A stretch of 64,000 bases of DNA from Chara braunii (taxonomy: Eukaryota; Streptophyta; Charophyceae; Charales; Characeae), in the NCBI GenBank assembly GCA_003427395.1, contig BFEA01000181.1, positions 1,247,540 to 1,311,539 on the forward strand, given 5' to 3'. Positions 43,851 to 55,421 of the stretch are shown piece after piece. A program made the position numbers and the translations under genes. Within the stretch, counting starts at the first letter, position 1. Every line of letters begins with the position of its first letter. The notes beneath the pieces are model-generated. The model searched no databases. It was not told the origin of the DNA and worked only from the letters and a program-made list of their open reading frames with translations.

Positions 43851-45125
43851 GATAGGGCACTTGTTCGTTCTTTAGGCCCTCAGGGCCGGTACTTACCTGT
43901 GGCCGTGGCTTTGAAGGGTTGCAGCGGGGAAAAAGCACTCAAGTAGCGGGTAGGCCGGTACCGCACCCGGCAGGGGGGTAAATATGCAGGTACCGGAGGC
44001 CGAGCAGAAGAAGACAAAAGTGGCATTTTTAGAGGCCGGTAGTGTAGGCTAGGTCTAGCGGGTACCAGTCTGAGTCTAGGGCCTGTAGGGGCAATATCAG
44101 AGTCTGCAATGATGTTCCCTCCAAAAAGAGGAGGTACCGCTTGCTTGGGAAGGCCAGCGGCCTGGAAGTCACCGCCCAAGAGGCAAAGCAGGCCGCTATA
44201 TCTTCCGGCCGGGCGGAAGACCCAACCTCTGTTTTGGTGTGCAAGTTTGGCGACACACTGGTGGATCGCTGGCTGGAGCAGCGCTAAGCTGGAGCAGCGC
44301 TGCTGGGGAGGAAGGGGAAGGACATGAGGGAGGAAGAAGGAGGAGGGAGGAAGGAAGGGGGAGGAGCGCCAGGGGTACTTACCTGGCTATGGTGGCAGCC
44401 ATCTTCATCACCTTGGTGGGCGCTGCAGCAAGGAGTCCCCAACCGGGGGAGTCACACCAAGAAGCTTCAAGGCAGTTCTGGGCAGGGCGGCCTGAGCTGG
44501 AGCAGCCATAGCTGCTTTGGGTTGTCATTTAGACGTCTGAGCAGGGCCCAGTAGTCCGCCATAGCCTCGGCCTATGAGAGTGAAGAGTGGGAGAGGCGAC
44601 CATGGCTATGGTGGACCTTGAGTGATACCTGCAGTAGAAGAGGGACTCGGACATGATTCTGGACGAGTCATTCAATATTGTATTATTATTTCTTGTATGA
44701 ATAAGAGAAGGGGGAGATAAGGAGGACGAGATTGTTGGGCGAAGAAGAAGAGCCTTGTCATTGTCTTTGCTGGTGTACATCTTCTTTTTCTCCCTTCTTA
44801 CTTCTTCTTCTTCTTCTACTCCTCTCTCTCCTCTCAAGGTCATTCATTTCTTTCTGCAATTGGATGGCATTGTACTTTCCAGTGGATGTGTATCTCGAAA
44901 TTGGCCAGGGTCATAACATTTCACCAGTTCCGCGTTACTTTTCATAACATCCCTGGCTTGAGAGTTTGAATACTTCGAGGCCGGGCATGCAGGTTCTTCG
45001 CGAACCAGGCCGCTTGTCGGCCTGCTGGCGTTGATCTTTCATCTTGGCTACAAAATCAGAAGCACTGTTAGTTTGATACCAATGCCTGTGGTAGTCATCT
45101 AGTCCACCATGCTGGGAGTAGAGCA
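43851..45125. other. Unassigned DNA
   Basis: GC-rich with 'CCGG(TA)' words, including GTACTTACCTG at 43889-43899 and at 44376-44386. A GGA-rich block lies at 44310-44375 and a (CTT)n run near 44800-44820. No credible gene. Near 45075 the minus strand reads TTGGTATCAAAC, reminiscent of a primer-binding site, but no LTR pair was found. Confidence 0.35.
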
Positions 45126-45126
45126 T

Positions 45127-45300
45127 GCCAAACCCTTTTTCAGTTCTCTGGCTCGAGTGAGATATCTTCTCAACTTCTCAAATGACTTAGGGGATACCAA
45201 ACCCTGTTTTCTTTCTCTGATTTGAGTGAGGCGTCTCCTCAACTTCCCAGACAGGAGAAAGGGATACCAAACCCTTTTTCCTTTTCTTTGATCTTGGGAA
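45127..45300. repeat. About 70 bp degenerate tandem repeat, three units
   Basis: Units start near 45127, 45195 and 45267 with (AT)(A/G)CCAAACCCT followed by T-rich sequence and TCTG-(A/G)-(C/T)T-GAGTGAG. The third unit is partial. Confidence 0.7.
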
Positions 45301-45449
45301 CTTCAAATAGATCTTTATATACCTGCAAAACAGCGAGTTGCACAGACAAACGGACTATGCCCGTACAGGCAAGCTCCCCGACAATTAACAGCCAAGCAAC
45401 AAATAAACGAAATAAAACCCATAATAAAATAATAAAATAATAAACTAAA

Positions 45450-46270
45450 CAAGACAATTCTTCACACCCAAGAGTTATTAATTGCCTTGGTTTTGGCCCA
45501 CCACTGGCCAGGAATGCTAGACCTCCCATCGGTCTGCCATACCCCATTCGGCCCGTCTCAGGCCAGGACTAGTCAGACCATTTGTCTTAACAACCCCTTT
45601 GACCTGCCTCCAGGTCAGGACCAGCATACCCACTACTCGAGCATGGCAGCCCTTTGGCACTCTCGCCAGGACACTGAGACTATAGCGGGTCTGGTCACCC
45701 TATGACAGTAGACCTCCCGTCAGTCAAACTGTCCCGAACCTGGATTTGACCACTGCGGTCGGGGACCGGCTCACCCACCAGTTTTTGGCCAAGGGCGCTG
45801 GCTGCCCCACCCAAAATTTCGAACGTGGGACCCGGTCTAGCCACTGTTCCAGGCTCTGGTGAACCTCACTGGATTGCATACTTTGACTGCGGTAGGGTTC
45901 CAGCTGACCCCTTTCGACCTCACAGGCCAGACCCCCGGAGTCTTAGCCTCAGTCGACTACGGAATTCGACACTCGCGTCGGGGACCTGCTGACCCCACCA
46001 GATTGCAACCTACTGCGGTAGGGTTCTGGCTGGCCCCGACAATCAATGCATCTTTAGGTTAGAGAAGAAGATCCCAGGCACAAACAATCAGGCAAGCACA
46101 TCATAACCCACAAGCAGACTGCCCATGCCCAAAAGAACAGGACAAACATTTTCTCAAGAGACATCCCTTCAGTCTGAAGAGGCACTGGACAGCAACATGA
46201 TTGAGTGAACGATGTACTTTTATAATATATAAGAAATGAAATGAAACGTTATCTGCTGTTCATGGTGCCT
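45450..46270. other. Unassigned DNA with repeated CTGCGGTAGGGTTC words
   Basis: ACTGCGGTAGGGTTC occurs at about 45890 and CTACTGCGGTAGGGTTCTGG at about 46012, within a GACC/GGCC-rich stretch. It looks like an old LTR or satellite. No coding potential is seen. Confidence 0.35.
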
Positions 46271-46319
46271 TGTGTGCATCGTAGTAAATTCTACGGAGGA
46301 CAATCTCGCTTCAACCATC

Positions 46320-46369
<50 letters not shown>
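46320..46369. repeat. (AAT)n microsatellite, target of Ty3-C
   Basis: About 50 bp of TAA/ATA repeats ending at the Ty3-C LTR. The other side of the element also continues with AT-rich AATAAT sequence (54851-54870). Confidence 0.95.
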
Positions 46370-46371
<2 letters not shown>

Positions 46372-47342
46372 CAATGAGCCCAGACGTGATGATACTCGTC
46401 AACATTACCAATCCATATGATTATCAATCTGCTGATGAACGACAAACAATCGCAAATGTGTGATGATAGAACGAGGTGGGAATCATACACAGACGAAGGA
46501 GGAGAGAGGGGAAATAAACAAAGGAGAGAGAAGAAGACAACAACCCACTTCTGCTTCGGGTCCCTCCTTCTCCTCACCAACTCATCAATCAATAGTCTGA
46601 ATACAATGTCTGAAGTTCTTCCTCAATGTGCCATGTGGCACGTTATCGTCATAAACCAGGTACGTATCCTCGATAACCACAGTCTTGATCCCCTTCCGAA
46701 GTGACGAAGAATGAGAACAACCTCCTCAATCTTGCAGCCCGCCACGTCATCAATCATATACAGGTGGCAGCGGCCAGGTCAGCAATGGCTGCCACGTCAG
46801 CATGCCCAGAAGACCATCGCCAGCCAGCCACTATGCCAGCCAACAGCGCCTTGCCGTCCTCCTCCTATGCCAGCATATAGCCAGCGTCAAGCCAATATCG
46901 CAGTGCCGCAGCGTCAATGTCAAAGTCAATGCGTGCAGCATTGACACAAGACCGAATGCCCCTCCTGCTAGGAAGTCGACTCTTAAGTAGCGTGGATGGC
47001 GGGGCTGGACCCCAGGTGCTGAAGTCCTGCACCGTCCAGATCTCGATGTGAATGAGGGCCCAGATTGGCCAGAAACTGTATTCCTCCCGCCCTGAATGCT
47101 GTCTGGGTACCTGCACACAACCAGTGAATGTATCCGACCATAGGCCTGGGCGCGGTACCTTTGACTCTACAGTTGACTTTGACTGTTGAATTTCCTTTGT
47201 GCCGCATTCGGTCACACAACCTCCTCGACAGACTCAGGCTGGGTCGGTCTCGGTCACATAGCCCAGCACAGACAACTGAGTCTGTGTTTTTACCGGGGGC
47301 GAAGTTCTGAGCCCCGGTCTGCTGCTGAACATGGTTATTGCA
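46370..47342 (-). repeat. Ty3-C 3' LTR
   Basis: On the plus strand it starts TGCAATGAGCCCAGACGTGA and ends GGTTATTGCA. It matches 53840-54850 almost throughout. It contains GCCACGTCAGC-type motifs (near 46789). Confidence 0.94.
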
Positions 47343-47382
47343 TTCCTGCCGACCCAATTTTCGAGTTCCATCGCAGAAACAT

Positions 47383-47780
47383 TTAAGACTTCAACCCACG
47401 TTCATAAGCAGAGACAATATCAGGAGCAGATTCAAGGAGTTCTCTTTTACTAAACCATTTGTCCTCAGATGGTGCTCGAGTCTTAAAACGTACCTTGAAT
47501 TGCTTCTGGGGTCGTCCACGTGCACCTGTAGAGAAGAACCCATGTTTTAGAAGTCCGTCCACTTCATATCCGCCATCCATATCTGGCGGTATCATAGATG
47601 GTCTATGGGGAAATTCATCTCCTTCTATGTAAGGTAGCAACTTGGACGCATCAAAGACAAAAATAGTCTTGAGATGAGGGGGTATACCAATTCTGTAAGA
47701 CGGTCCCTCTGCATCTCCAATCACTTTAAGAACTTCCCAGGGTCCAAAATAGATAGGCAAAAGTTTCTGAGACACATTTT
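47383..47780 (-). pseudogene. Ty3-C integrase C-terminus and chromodomain-like module
   Basis: In frame with the integrase after a stop at 47782, it contains the GPY/F-type PIYFGPWEVLKVIG, SYRIGIPPHL, FDASKLLPY and a terminal module GGYEVDGLLKHGF...FKVRFKTRAPSEDKWF. The last part has the strand-strand-helix pattern of a divergent chromodomain with few cage aromatics. It would bias integration toward particular chromatin. Confidence 0.8.
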
Positions 47781-47782
47781 CT

Positions 47783-48930
47783 TATAGTGAAAACTGTTTA
47801 GACTTGACCCAGACCAGATCACCTTCTTTGAACGTTGATGGTCGTCGATGTTTGTTAGCTTGTTCGATCATACGGTCTTGAGCTTTCTTTAGATTCTCCT
47901 TTACCTTTTTAATGTCTTCTTGAAACAATATTGCGTATTCTCGGGTCCGTGGAGGTAACCTAAGAAACTGGTCCCTTGTCAATACATCAATGGGACGCTT
48001 AGGTTTCCACCCTTTATGCAGTGCGTTAGGTGTTCGTCCTGTAGAGGTATGAACACNACTATTNTATGCACTTGCTATTTTAGGTAAGTTCTCATCCCAA
48101 TCTATTTGATCGGGTCTTATATACATGCGNAGAANCTGTTGGCNCAAACNGTTCATTTGTTCACTNTGTCCATTCGTTTCAGGGTGTCTACCTGACGACA
48201 TGGTTAGACGTGTACCGTATGCCTCCATCAACTTTTGCCATGGCATACTTGTGAACCTGGTATCTCGATCAGATACAATGGATAAAGGGAAACCATACTC
48301 GGTCATCCCTCGCATCTGAAACTTTTGGATCACAAGTTCCGTTCTCGCTTTTGCGGGTAAGGGAATGAACATAGCATACTTAAAGAAATGATCCACAATT
48401 ACCATTACTTGACTATTGCCCTTCCGACTTTTGGTGAGGCTCATAAAATCTATAGAGATCGACTAACCTGGCTCGCTTGGAATTGGTAATGGTATGAGAA
48501 GAGCAAGTGGATTCTCATGTGAGGGTTTGTTTCTCTGACACACAAGACAGGTACGAACATAAGTTAGTACATCCTCTTTCAATCCCTTCCATTCAAAGCG
48601 TTCTCTAACTTCAGCGTAGGTTTTCGTGAAACCAAAATGACCTTCGGCGTCGTGACATTCCCCAATAATCAGACTTTTGATTTCTTTCTGGTGAGGAATA
48701 AACAATCGTTGTTCAGTTTGGTCTAATAAGAAAAGCAAACCATCAGTTATCTTATAGTTGGGAAGTAGAGTTGGATTTTTCGCAAGGACATCCATGATAG
48801 GTTTCCATATAGGGTCAGTGGCATAGCCTTGACGAATTCTATCTTTCAGATCATTCCCAACGTCTAGATAAGAGACAATAACACCAAAGAAATCACATCT
48901 TCTAGATAATGCATCTGCAACCACGTTAGA
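47783..48930 (-). pseudogene. Ty3-C integrase
   Basis: The HHCC zinc domain (CHDAEGHFGF, then CLVCQRNK) and catalytic core are in one frame: D in the SISIDFMS segment, D in VSDRDTRF and E in SEQMN. A stop at about 48463 separates zinc domain and core. Seven single Ns between 48057 and 48166 fall in the core and obscure several codons. The last part (KEGDLVWVKSKQF) is intact. Confidence 0.87.
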
Positions 48931-48996
48931 CTTCCCTTTGATAGTGTTTAAAAAATATCAATGAATGCAGACCATCGTATTAGCTTATCAGAGAGT

Positions 48997-50215
48997 CTAA
49001 GGCTGTGTCTTGATCCACTTCAGGGTAGAGTGGTCTGAATACACAGTGAAGTGTCTCCCTAATAGATAGTGTTTCCTGGTGTCTAAGGCACAGACTAACG
49101 CATACAATTCCCTTTCATAGGTAGAATTAGCAACCTTTTCAGATGGCAATCGTGCAGACATAAACTCAATCGGTCTGTAACCATTGCCGTCGTTCTGTTG
49201 AAGAACTGCGCCAATCCCATACTGACTTGCATCAGTTGTGACAATAAAGGGAAGAGATGGATCAACAATTTTCAAAACAGGGTAGTGAGTCATAGCGTAC
49301 TTTACCTTTTTGAACGAGGACTCACAATCCTTGTCCCACAACCAGATCGTTCCTTTCTTTAACAATTTTCTCATTGGTGCAGCGATCAATGAGAAGTTCC
49401 TGACAAACTTCCTACAGTAGCTTGCCAAGCCAAGAAAAGACCATAACTTAGTTACAGACTTAGGTTGTGGCCAGACTCTAATTGCTGATATTTTCTTTTC
49501 TTCAGGCTTGAGGCCATCTTGGTTCACTATATGTCTTAAGTATAAAACTTTAGACTTAGCGAACTCAGACTTCTTCGGGTTAATTTTGAAGTTGCCTTCT
49601 CGCAACTTACTCAAAACCAGACGAAGATGCTTCTCGTGTTCTTGTAGTGTTTTACTGTATACGAGAATGTCATCCAGATAGACGATGACGAACTGATCCA
49701 ACCATTGACGAAATAACTCGTTCATTGACTGTTGAAATGTAGCAGGAACATTAGTAAATCCGAAGGGTATTACCATAAACTCGTAATGGCCATGCCTGGT
49801 CCGGAAGGCAGTCTTGTGTTGATCTGCGGGTTCCACCTCGATCTGATGGTACCCAGACTTCAGATCAATTTTACTGAAGTACTTGCATCCCTGTAGTTGG
49901 TCAAGTAAATCGTCGATGCGAGGGAGTGGTTCGGCATTCTTGATAGTGACGGCATTCAGCCCTCGGTAGTCAATACATAAACGTAATTCACCTTCCTTTT
50001 TGGGCACAAACAAGACAGGTGCTCCATAAGGAGATGAACTAGGGCGAATCCATCCCTTGTCAGTAAGGTCCTGCAGTTGCTTCCTTAACTCCTCAAGTTC
50101 CCTGGAAGACATTCGATAGATAGGGCCCTTGGGAATTTTACTACCCGAAATAATCTCAATGGTGTGCTTTATAGCACGTTCAGTAATTCCGGTGGGTTCA
50201 TTCTGCAGATCATAA
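48997..50215 (-). pseudogene. Ty3-C reverse transcriptase and RNase H
   Basis: A 371-codon uninterrupted frame. It has [40 protein letters not shown] (motif A), FGFTNVPATFQ (motif B) and [10 protein letters not shown] (YLDD at 49669-49680), the thumb (LGLASYCRKFV), and RNase H with FIVTTDASQYGIG, STYERELYALV and FTVYSDHSTLKWI. All catalytic carboxylates are present. The frame extends upstream of the 50112 Met as part of a Gag-Pol fusion, with a stop at 48997 and frame damage before the integrase. As a domain it could still be functional. Confidence 0.93.
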
Positions 50216-50760
50216 TATTCAGAGAGACGACTTTCAATTGTCGGAGGAAGAGGAAGAAGAAGACTGACCGACTTTCTTTACCGGCACCAACATAACTTTC
50301 TGTTCCAACTTTTTCTTAGAAACCATTGAACGAAAAGCTGGATAACTCATACAACAGAAAGATAGACTAGAGTCAGAGCCAGACTTATGGTATAATTTAA
50401 TTGGTTTCATTTCAGATTGCGCATCTTTGAGTTGCACAATCTTACTTTTGAAATCGATGTCCGGGTTGGCTTCTTCGTGCCAGTCCATACCCATAATGAT
50501 ATCAAAAGGTAAATTCTTTACTACGAGGAAGGATAATTCATGCACAATCTTCTTTCCTTCTCTCGTTCAAAACTGACACTTGATATGATCAACACAGTGA
50601 GAGACGGTGATCGTACTCTTGTCTGCTAACATAGACGTTATAGGTCGAGACAAGTCTTTTACCTTCATGCCGAGATGCAACTTACAGATTGTTTTCTCGG
50701 AGATGTAGGACCTCGTCGATCCTGGGTCCAACATCGCACCAACTCGCGTTCGTGCGATCT
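50216..50760 (-). pseudogene. Ty3-C aspartic protease
   Basis: In the gag frame, AMLDPGSTRSYIS supplies the active-site loop with DPG in place of the usual DS/TG, followed by a single TGA at 50567-50569. The same frame continues to 50234 with LSFLVVKNLPFDIIMGMDW. A Ser-rich tail (SSSSSSSDN) precedes the frame change into RT. If the TGA is a real mutation the protein ends in mid-protease. Confidence 0.8.
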
Positions 50761-52878
50761 CAACATCTGCAAACAACAATTCGCCCTTGGTCTTCGCTTT
50801 TCGAGCCCATGAGCCACGTAATGCTAGCAATTCGTTACCTAGCTCATCAAGGGAGTCATCCAGAGAGACAGAACACAAGACAATATGAGGGCGATCTGGA
50901 TGATGGGCTAAGGAAGAATCATCCTCTGCCATTTGAGAAGAAGGGTAGGAAGGGGTCGTAGGCGCCTTATCTGTCTGTTCGTTCTTACCCTTAATCTCAG
51001 TAGGAGCAAATGCTACTCCTACTGGCTGTTCGCTTTTGGGTTCCGTATCATAGGGCAGTAGGCGATCACATGTCCCGGTGTGCCGCAGACATTGCGCATT
51101 GTCCATGCGCTCCTGCCAAGTCTTTCTGGTCATACCCATTTCCACCCATGGCTTCCCATCAGCAATGCCAGGGTGCCATGGAAACGCTCTTTGTTTCTTC
51201 CCTCCTGTCCTGGGTGGCCCTCCCTTATTGGCCACAACAGCAGTGACTTCCCCCTTCCCGGAGTCACTGTTGTTATCATTCTCTTCGTTCGGCCACTTTT
51301 CCACTGTGTCGTCTTCAAAGACGACAAGTGTGTGGTCTCGGCGCTTCTGTCGCCAGAGAACTCGTTTCCCGTTGTATTGTCTATCCCCTCCTCCAGATTT
51401 TACTACCGCTGCGTAGGAATTCTTGACTTGAGAAGTCATCTGTTCCCTTTGCAGAGCGAGGTCATGAAATTGCCTGTAGTGGAACTTACCGGATTTTGCT
51501 TCGGTGACTAAGTGTCCATGGATGGGCTCAGGCAATGCGCGGGAATAAATGTACAGTACTTGGCTGTCCTGCAAGTTCAATCCGGGAACCTGCAACAATC
51601 GGTAAACTTCACGGGACAAAGCCTCAACTGACGTCCAATGCTTTTGACCAATTGATGTCAACTGGTCAAAGGCCTTGTCGGCCGTCGTCTTGTCGAGGAA
51701 ACGGTCCCTGGTTTTCGCCAAGAACTGTTTGAGTGTCAGAGTCTTCGCCCACTCACCGATGTCTTCGAAACCCGCAGCATTGGCCTCGACCAACACCCAT
51801 TGCTTGGCCTCACCACCCATGCAAGAAGTGGTGAACGCGACTTGGGACTCCGGCTCGACCGGAGCGGTACTTACATACGTTTGGATTTCTGCAATCCACA
51901 GCAACAGACTTTCTTCTTTCTTGTTGCAAAACGTAAACGGCAACTTCATCTTCACCTTTTCTTTCTTCTTCGGTTTTTCTGGTTCACTTGTCTTTTCTGG
52001 AGTTTCTTTAGGAGTAGACTTAGAAGAATGAAAAGAGTGAGGAGTAGATGGTTGACTTGATCCATTTCCATTTGTCTTTATCACGGGACCAACATACTTT
52101 ATTGCGTCCCCCGTCAACTTCTTTACTTCTTTCTTCTCCTTCTTCTCTTCTTGTTCTTCTTCTCCCTGAATCTGATTCTTACCTTTCACAATATTAGCAA
52201 TCGTTCGTAATCCGACAGTAATTTCATCCAACTGATTTTGCTGTCGGTCGATTTTCTCCTCCAGAAAGGTAAGGTATGTCACAATGTGAGCCAACATTTG
52301 TGACATATCAGTTTGTTCACCTACTTCTGTTCCTATGACTTGCCTGATCTCCTTAACTCTTTGTCCTCTTCGCTGTTCCTGTTCTCTTCTTCGGGATACT
52401 TCTTCTTTCTTTCTTTCTTCCGCAGCCAAAGCATCTCTTAGCTGCTGGATATTAGAATCAATCGATTCTTCACTTCTGGTTTTACTTCCCCCTTACGAGT
52501 AGCTTCCATGATCTCTTCCAGTTGCTTCAAAGCAAACTGGTCTAGAGCCTGTCGCCCCTGAGCAATCAGTTTGGAGGCCTCTGTACTGGCTGCCACAACC
52601 TCCACAGCCGTGATAGACTTCTTCAGGCGGTCTTCAACCCCCTGAAGATCGAAATTATCACGGATGTGTTGCTCGGCATCCGGTCCAGACAGCTGTACCT
52701 CAGTCAGAAACCGACTCTGCAAAGCCAACAGTTCTTCTCTCTTCTTATCAGCCTGTCCCCTTGTCCTAAGTTCAGATGGTCCTTCCCCAACGGAAAGTGC
52801 AATTGGAATAGGGAACAAGAAAGTGGTCACAAATCTCGTCAAGATAGACTGTTTCAAAGATTTCCAGAAGTAAGACAT
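50760..52878 (-). pseudogene. gag: Ty3-C gag
   Basis: It starts at 52878 (MSYFWKSLKQS) with a 146-codon N-terminal frame rich in helix-forming residues, then a 1-2 base frameshift near 52440-52470 into a 620-codon frame. In order: an E/R/K/Q coiled coil (52430-52100), a Ser/Lys/Pro linker, and capsid (LPFTFCNKKEESLLLWIAEI, WTSVEALSREVYRLLQVPG, IYSRALPEPIHGHLV). The expected CCHC knuckle is replaced by MDNAQCLRHTGTCDRLLP near 51090, with only two Cys and one His. Gag would assemble the particle. The element is unusual in having a long N-terminal extension before the capsid. Confidence 0.87.
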
Positions 52879-53249
52879 TTTGGGAGAACAAAAACAGGAA
52901 AATTCGTTGGCCAGATTATCCTACCGCAAAATAAACAACAAGAGAATAATTTCACGGTCACCTGCCCCAACACTCTGTCTGAGTCAAAAAGAATAATAAG
53001 AATAAGGAACAGAAGTTTTCTAATTCTATTTGCTGTTCTGTTTTAAATGTGATGACATCCTACTCTATCTCAGGTACCGTGACTCCAGGCCAATATAATC
53101 ATCAACAAACACAAGTGAGTACACAGGCCCACAACACAGCCAGACAACAGGTAAGTCCGCCAACAAAATCAATCAATAGTTATCGTTTTCCCCTTCTTGC
53201 TGTTTCATCTTCCTTTGTCCTGTGTGACCAGCACCCAATCTGACATTCG

Positions 53250-53745
53250 GCACCACAGCCACGTCAGTCTTCTTGCCGTGCCGCTTCAGTCATCAGAATG
53301 CTGTCCTCACTTAGGCACGGTCGTGCCTGCCACGTGTCACCCCTGGCCTGCCAACTTAGCAACTCGATGAGTATGCCAGGTCAGCAGGTCTAATCAATCT
53401 TGTCAATGGGGTGAGTCGAAGAATCATCCTGCCACGAAGTCGAAGTTCCAACCGGCCATGTGTATCCCCTGGAGTGCAACACAGCAGCACTTCTGCCTGC
53501 CACGTCAGCACCGTAATCCAGTCAGCATCATCGAGGGAATACACATCAGGAGCGGTACCAACATGCCACGTAAGCCAGGTAACTGAATATGACACTGCCA
53601 CGTCAGCCTCCTATCTCACCGAATGGTGAGTCGGCAATTCCACATCATCAATCTGCTAACATCCTCCGGCCACGTCAGCGATTCAATGCCACGTCAATGC
53701 CGCGTCACCATCGAACATGCGTACCAAGGCCACGTCAGAATCTGA
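53250..53745. promoter_or_regulatory. Array of GCCACGTCAGC motifs in the Ty3-C leader
   Basis: GCCACGT-containing words start at 53258, 53329, 53499, 53565, 53597, 53669, 53688 and 53729, most continuing CAGC. They sit between PBS and gag, so on the transcribed strand they read GCTGACGTGGC. The complement TGACGTGG is a bZIP/ER-stress-type element in plants. Confidence 0.6.
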
Positions 53746-53824
53746 TGTGCGCTGTATTGTCAGCCTCTTCAATGTAGATGCCACCACTTGTCGTTGTCGT
53801 GTCAGTCACATTATCGGAAGATCT

Positions 53825-53836
53825 GCTCTGATACCA
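53825..53836 (-). other. Ty3-C primer binding site (tRNA-iMet)
   Basis: Plus-strand GCTCTGATACCA, which reads TGGTATCAGAGC on the element strand, 3 bp from the 5' LTR. Confidence 0.95.
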
Positions 53837-53839
53837 AAT

Positions 53840-54850
53840 TGCAATGAGCCCAGACGTGATGATACTCGTCAACATTACCAATCCATATGATTATCAATCT
53901 GCTGATGAATGACAAACAATCGCAAATGTGTGATGATAGAATGAGGTGGGAATCATACACAGACGGAGGAGGAGAGAGGGGGAATAGACAAAGGAGAGAG
54001 AAGAAGACAACAGCCCACTTCTGCTTCGGGTCCCTCCTTCTCCTCACCAACTCGTCAATCAATAGTCCGAATACAATGTCTGAAGTTCTTCCTCAATGTG
54101 CCACGTGGCACGTCAATCTGTCTACATCAGCAACTGGAGAGTATCGTCATCAACCAGGTACGTATCCTCGATAACCACAGTCTTGATCCCCTTCCGAAGT
54201 GACGAAGAATCAGAACAGGCTCATCAATCTCGCAGCCCGCCACATCATCAATCATATACAGGTGGCAGCGGCCACGTCAGCAATGGCGCATGGCAGCTGC
54301 CACGTCAGCATGCCCAGAAGACCATCGCCAGCCAGCCACTATGCCAGCCAGCAGCGCCTTGCCGTCCTCCTCCTATGCCAGCATAGAGCCAGCGTCAAGC
54401 CAATGTCGCAGCGTCACAGCATCAATGTCAAAGTCAATGCGTGCAGCATTGACACAAGACCGAATGCCCCTCCAGCCAGGAAGTCAACTCTCAAGTAGCG
54501 TGGATGCGGGGGCTGGACCCCGGGTGCTGAAGTCCTGCACCGTCCAGATCTCGATGTGAATAAGGCCCCAGATTGGCCAGAAACTGTATTCCTCCCGCCC
54601 TGAATGCTGTCTGGGTACCTGCACACAACAAGTGAATGTATCCGACCATAGGCCTGGGGGCGGTGCCTTTGACTCTACAGTTGACTTTGACTGTTGAATT
54701 TCCTTTGCGCCGCGTTCGGTCACACAGCCTGCTCGACAGACTCAGGCTGGGCAGGTCTCGGTCACATAGCCCAGCACAGACAACTGAGTCTGTGTTTTTA
54801 CTGGGGGCGAAGTTCTGAGCCCCGGTCTGCTGCTGAACAGGGTTACTGCA
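53840..54850 (-). repeat. Ty3-C 5' LTR
   Basis: Plus-strand start TGCAATGAGCCCAGACGTGA and end GGTTACTGCA; 1011 bp. Contains GCCACGTCAGC at about 54271 and 54299. Confidence 0.94.
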
Positions 54851-55140
54851 ATAATTACAATAATAATAATATCCCGAAAAGAATGTTGTCTGTGGTCCAT
54901 GGTGCCTTGTGCATCAGTCGTAGTAAATTGGCCGAATGAGGAGGAAGCAGGGGCTAATGAGGAAGCATGGTCTAATGGTCTAATAAATTGGTCGAATGAG
55001 TCCATGGTTTCAGGCAGCATAAGGCAACCCAAGATTGGTCTTGTGATCGAGCCCATATGAAGCATGGGTTAACGAGGAAGGAAGAAAGGAAAACAACAAC
55101 TTTTGTTGAAAATTGGTTGTGCGGACCTGCCCAATTGTGC
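54851..55140. other. Right flank of Ty3-C
   Basis: ATAATTACAATAATAATAAT, then a sequence with CATGGTGCCTTGTG and GTAGTAAATT that also occurs left of the element (46258-46293). A small repeat of GTCTAAT/GGTCGAATGAG words lies at 54940-55000. No gene. Confidence 0.5.
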
Positions 55141-55150
55141 GTGGTTCTCT

Positions 55151-55186
<36 letters not shown>

Positions 55187-55387
55187 GTTTTATTCTTGCG
55201 CAGGTGGGCCATGCTAATCTTCTCTGTATCGTTTCAGTCTTACTGTATCTCCCAAACGGCCCAATTGCCTGTGTTTCTCTCTTTCCTGAAAGTTATGGAA
55301 GGGTGGGAATGGAGGCAGCTAAAAACCAGATGCAAACCGTGGTTGAATTGGTACGGCGTGGTGGGTCGTCTGGTCTGGGCCTATTGN

Positions 55388-55421
<34 letters not shown>

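Larger units (their letters stand above)
46370..54850 (-). mobile_element. Ty3-C: near-complete Ty3/Gypsy chromovirus
   Basis: Two direct LTRs, TG...CA, at 46370-47342 and 53840-54850, an iMet PBS next to the right (5') LTR, and gag-pol on the minus strand. The five bases outside each end read ATAAT, a probable target-site duplication inside an AAT microsatellite. RT to chromodomain stays in one frame from about 50200 to 47383 with only a few stops, so this is the youngest Ty3 element here. Differences between the LTRs include a roughly 30 bp indel around 46640/54110. Confidence 0.95.

Noticed and set aside
45060-45085. Primer binding site TTGGTATCAAAC on the minus strand
   Set aside because: Only the first eight bases fit iMet and no LTR pair flanks it.
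46311-46592. Minus frame ending in poly-Ile
   Set aside because: AAT microsatellite plus LTR; not a gene.
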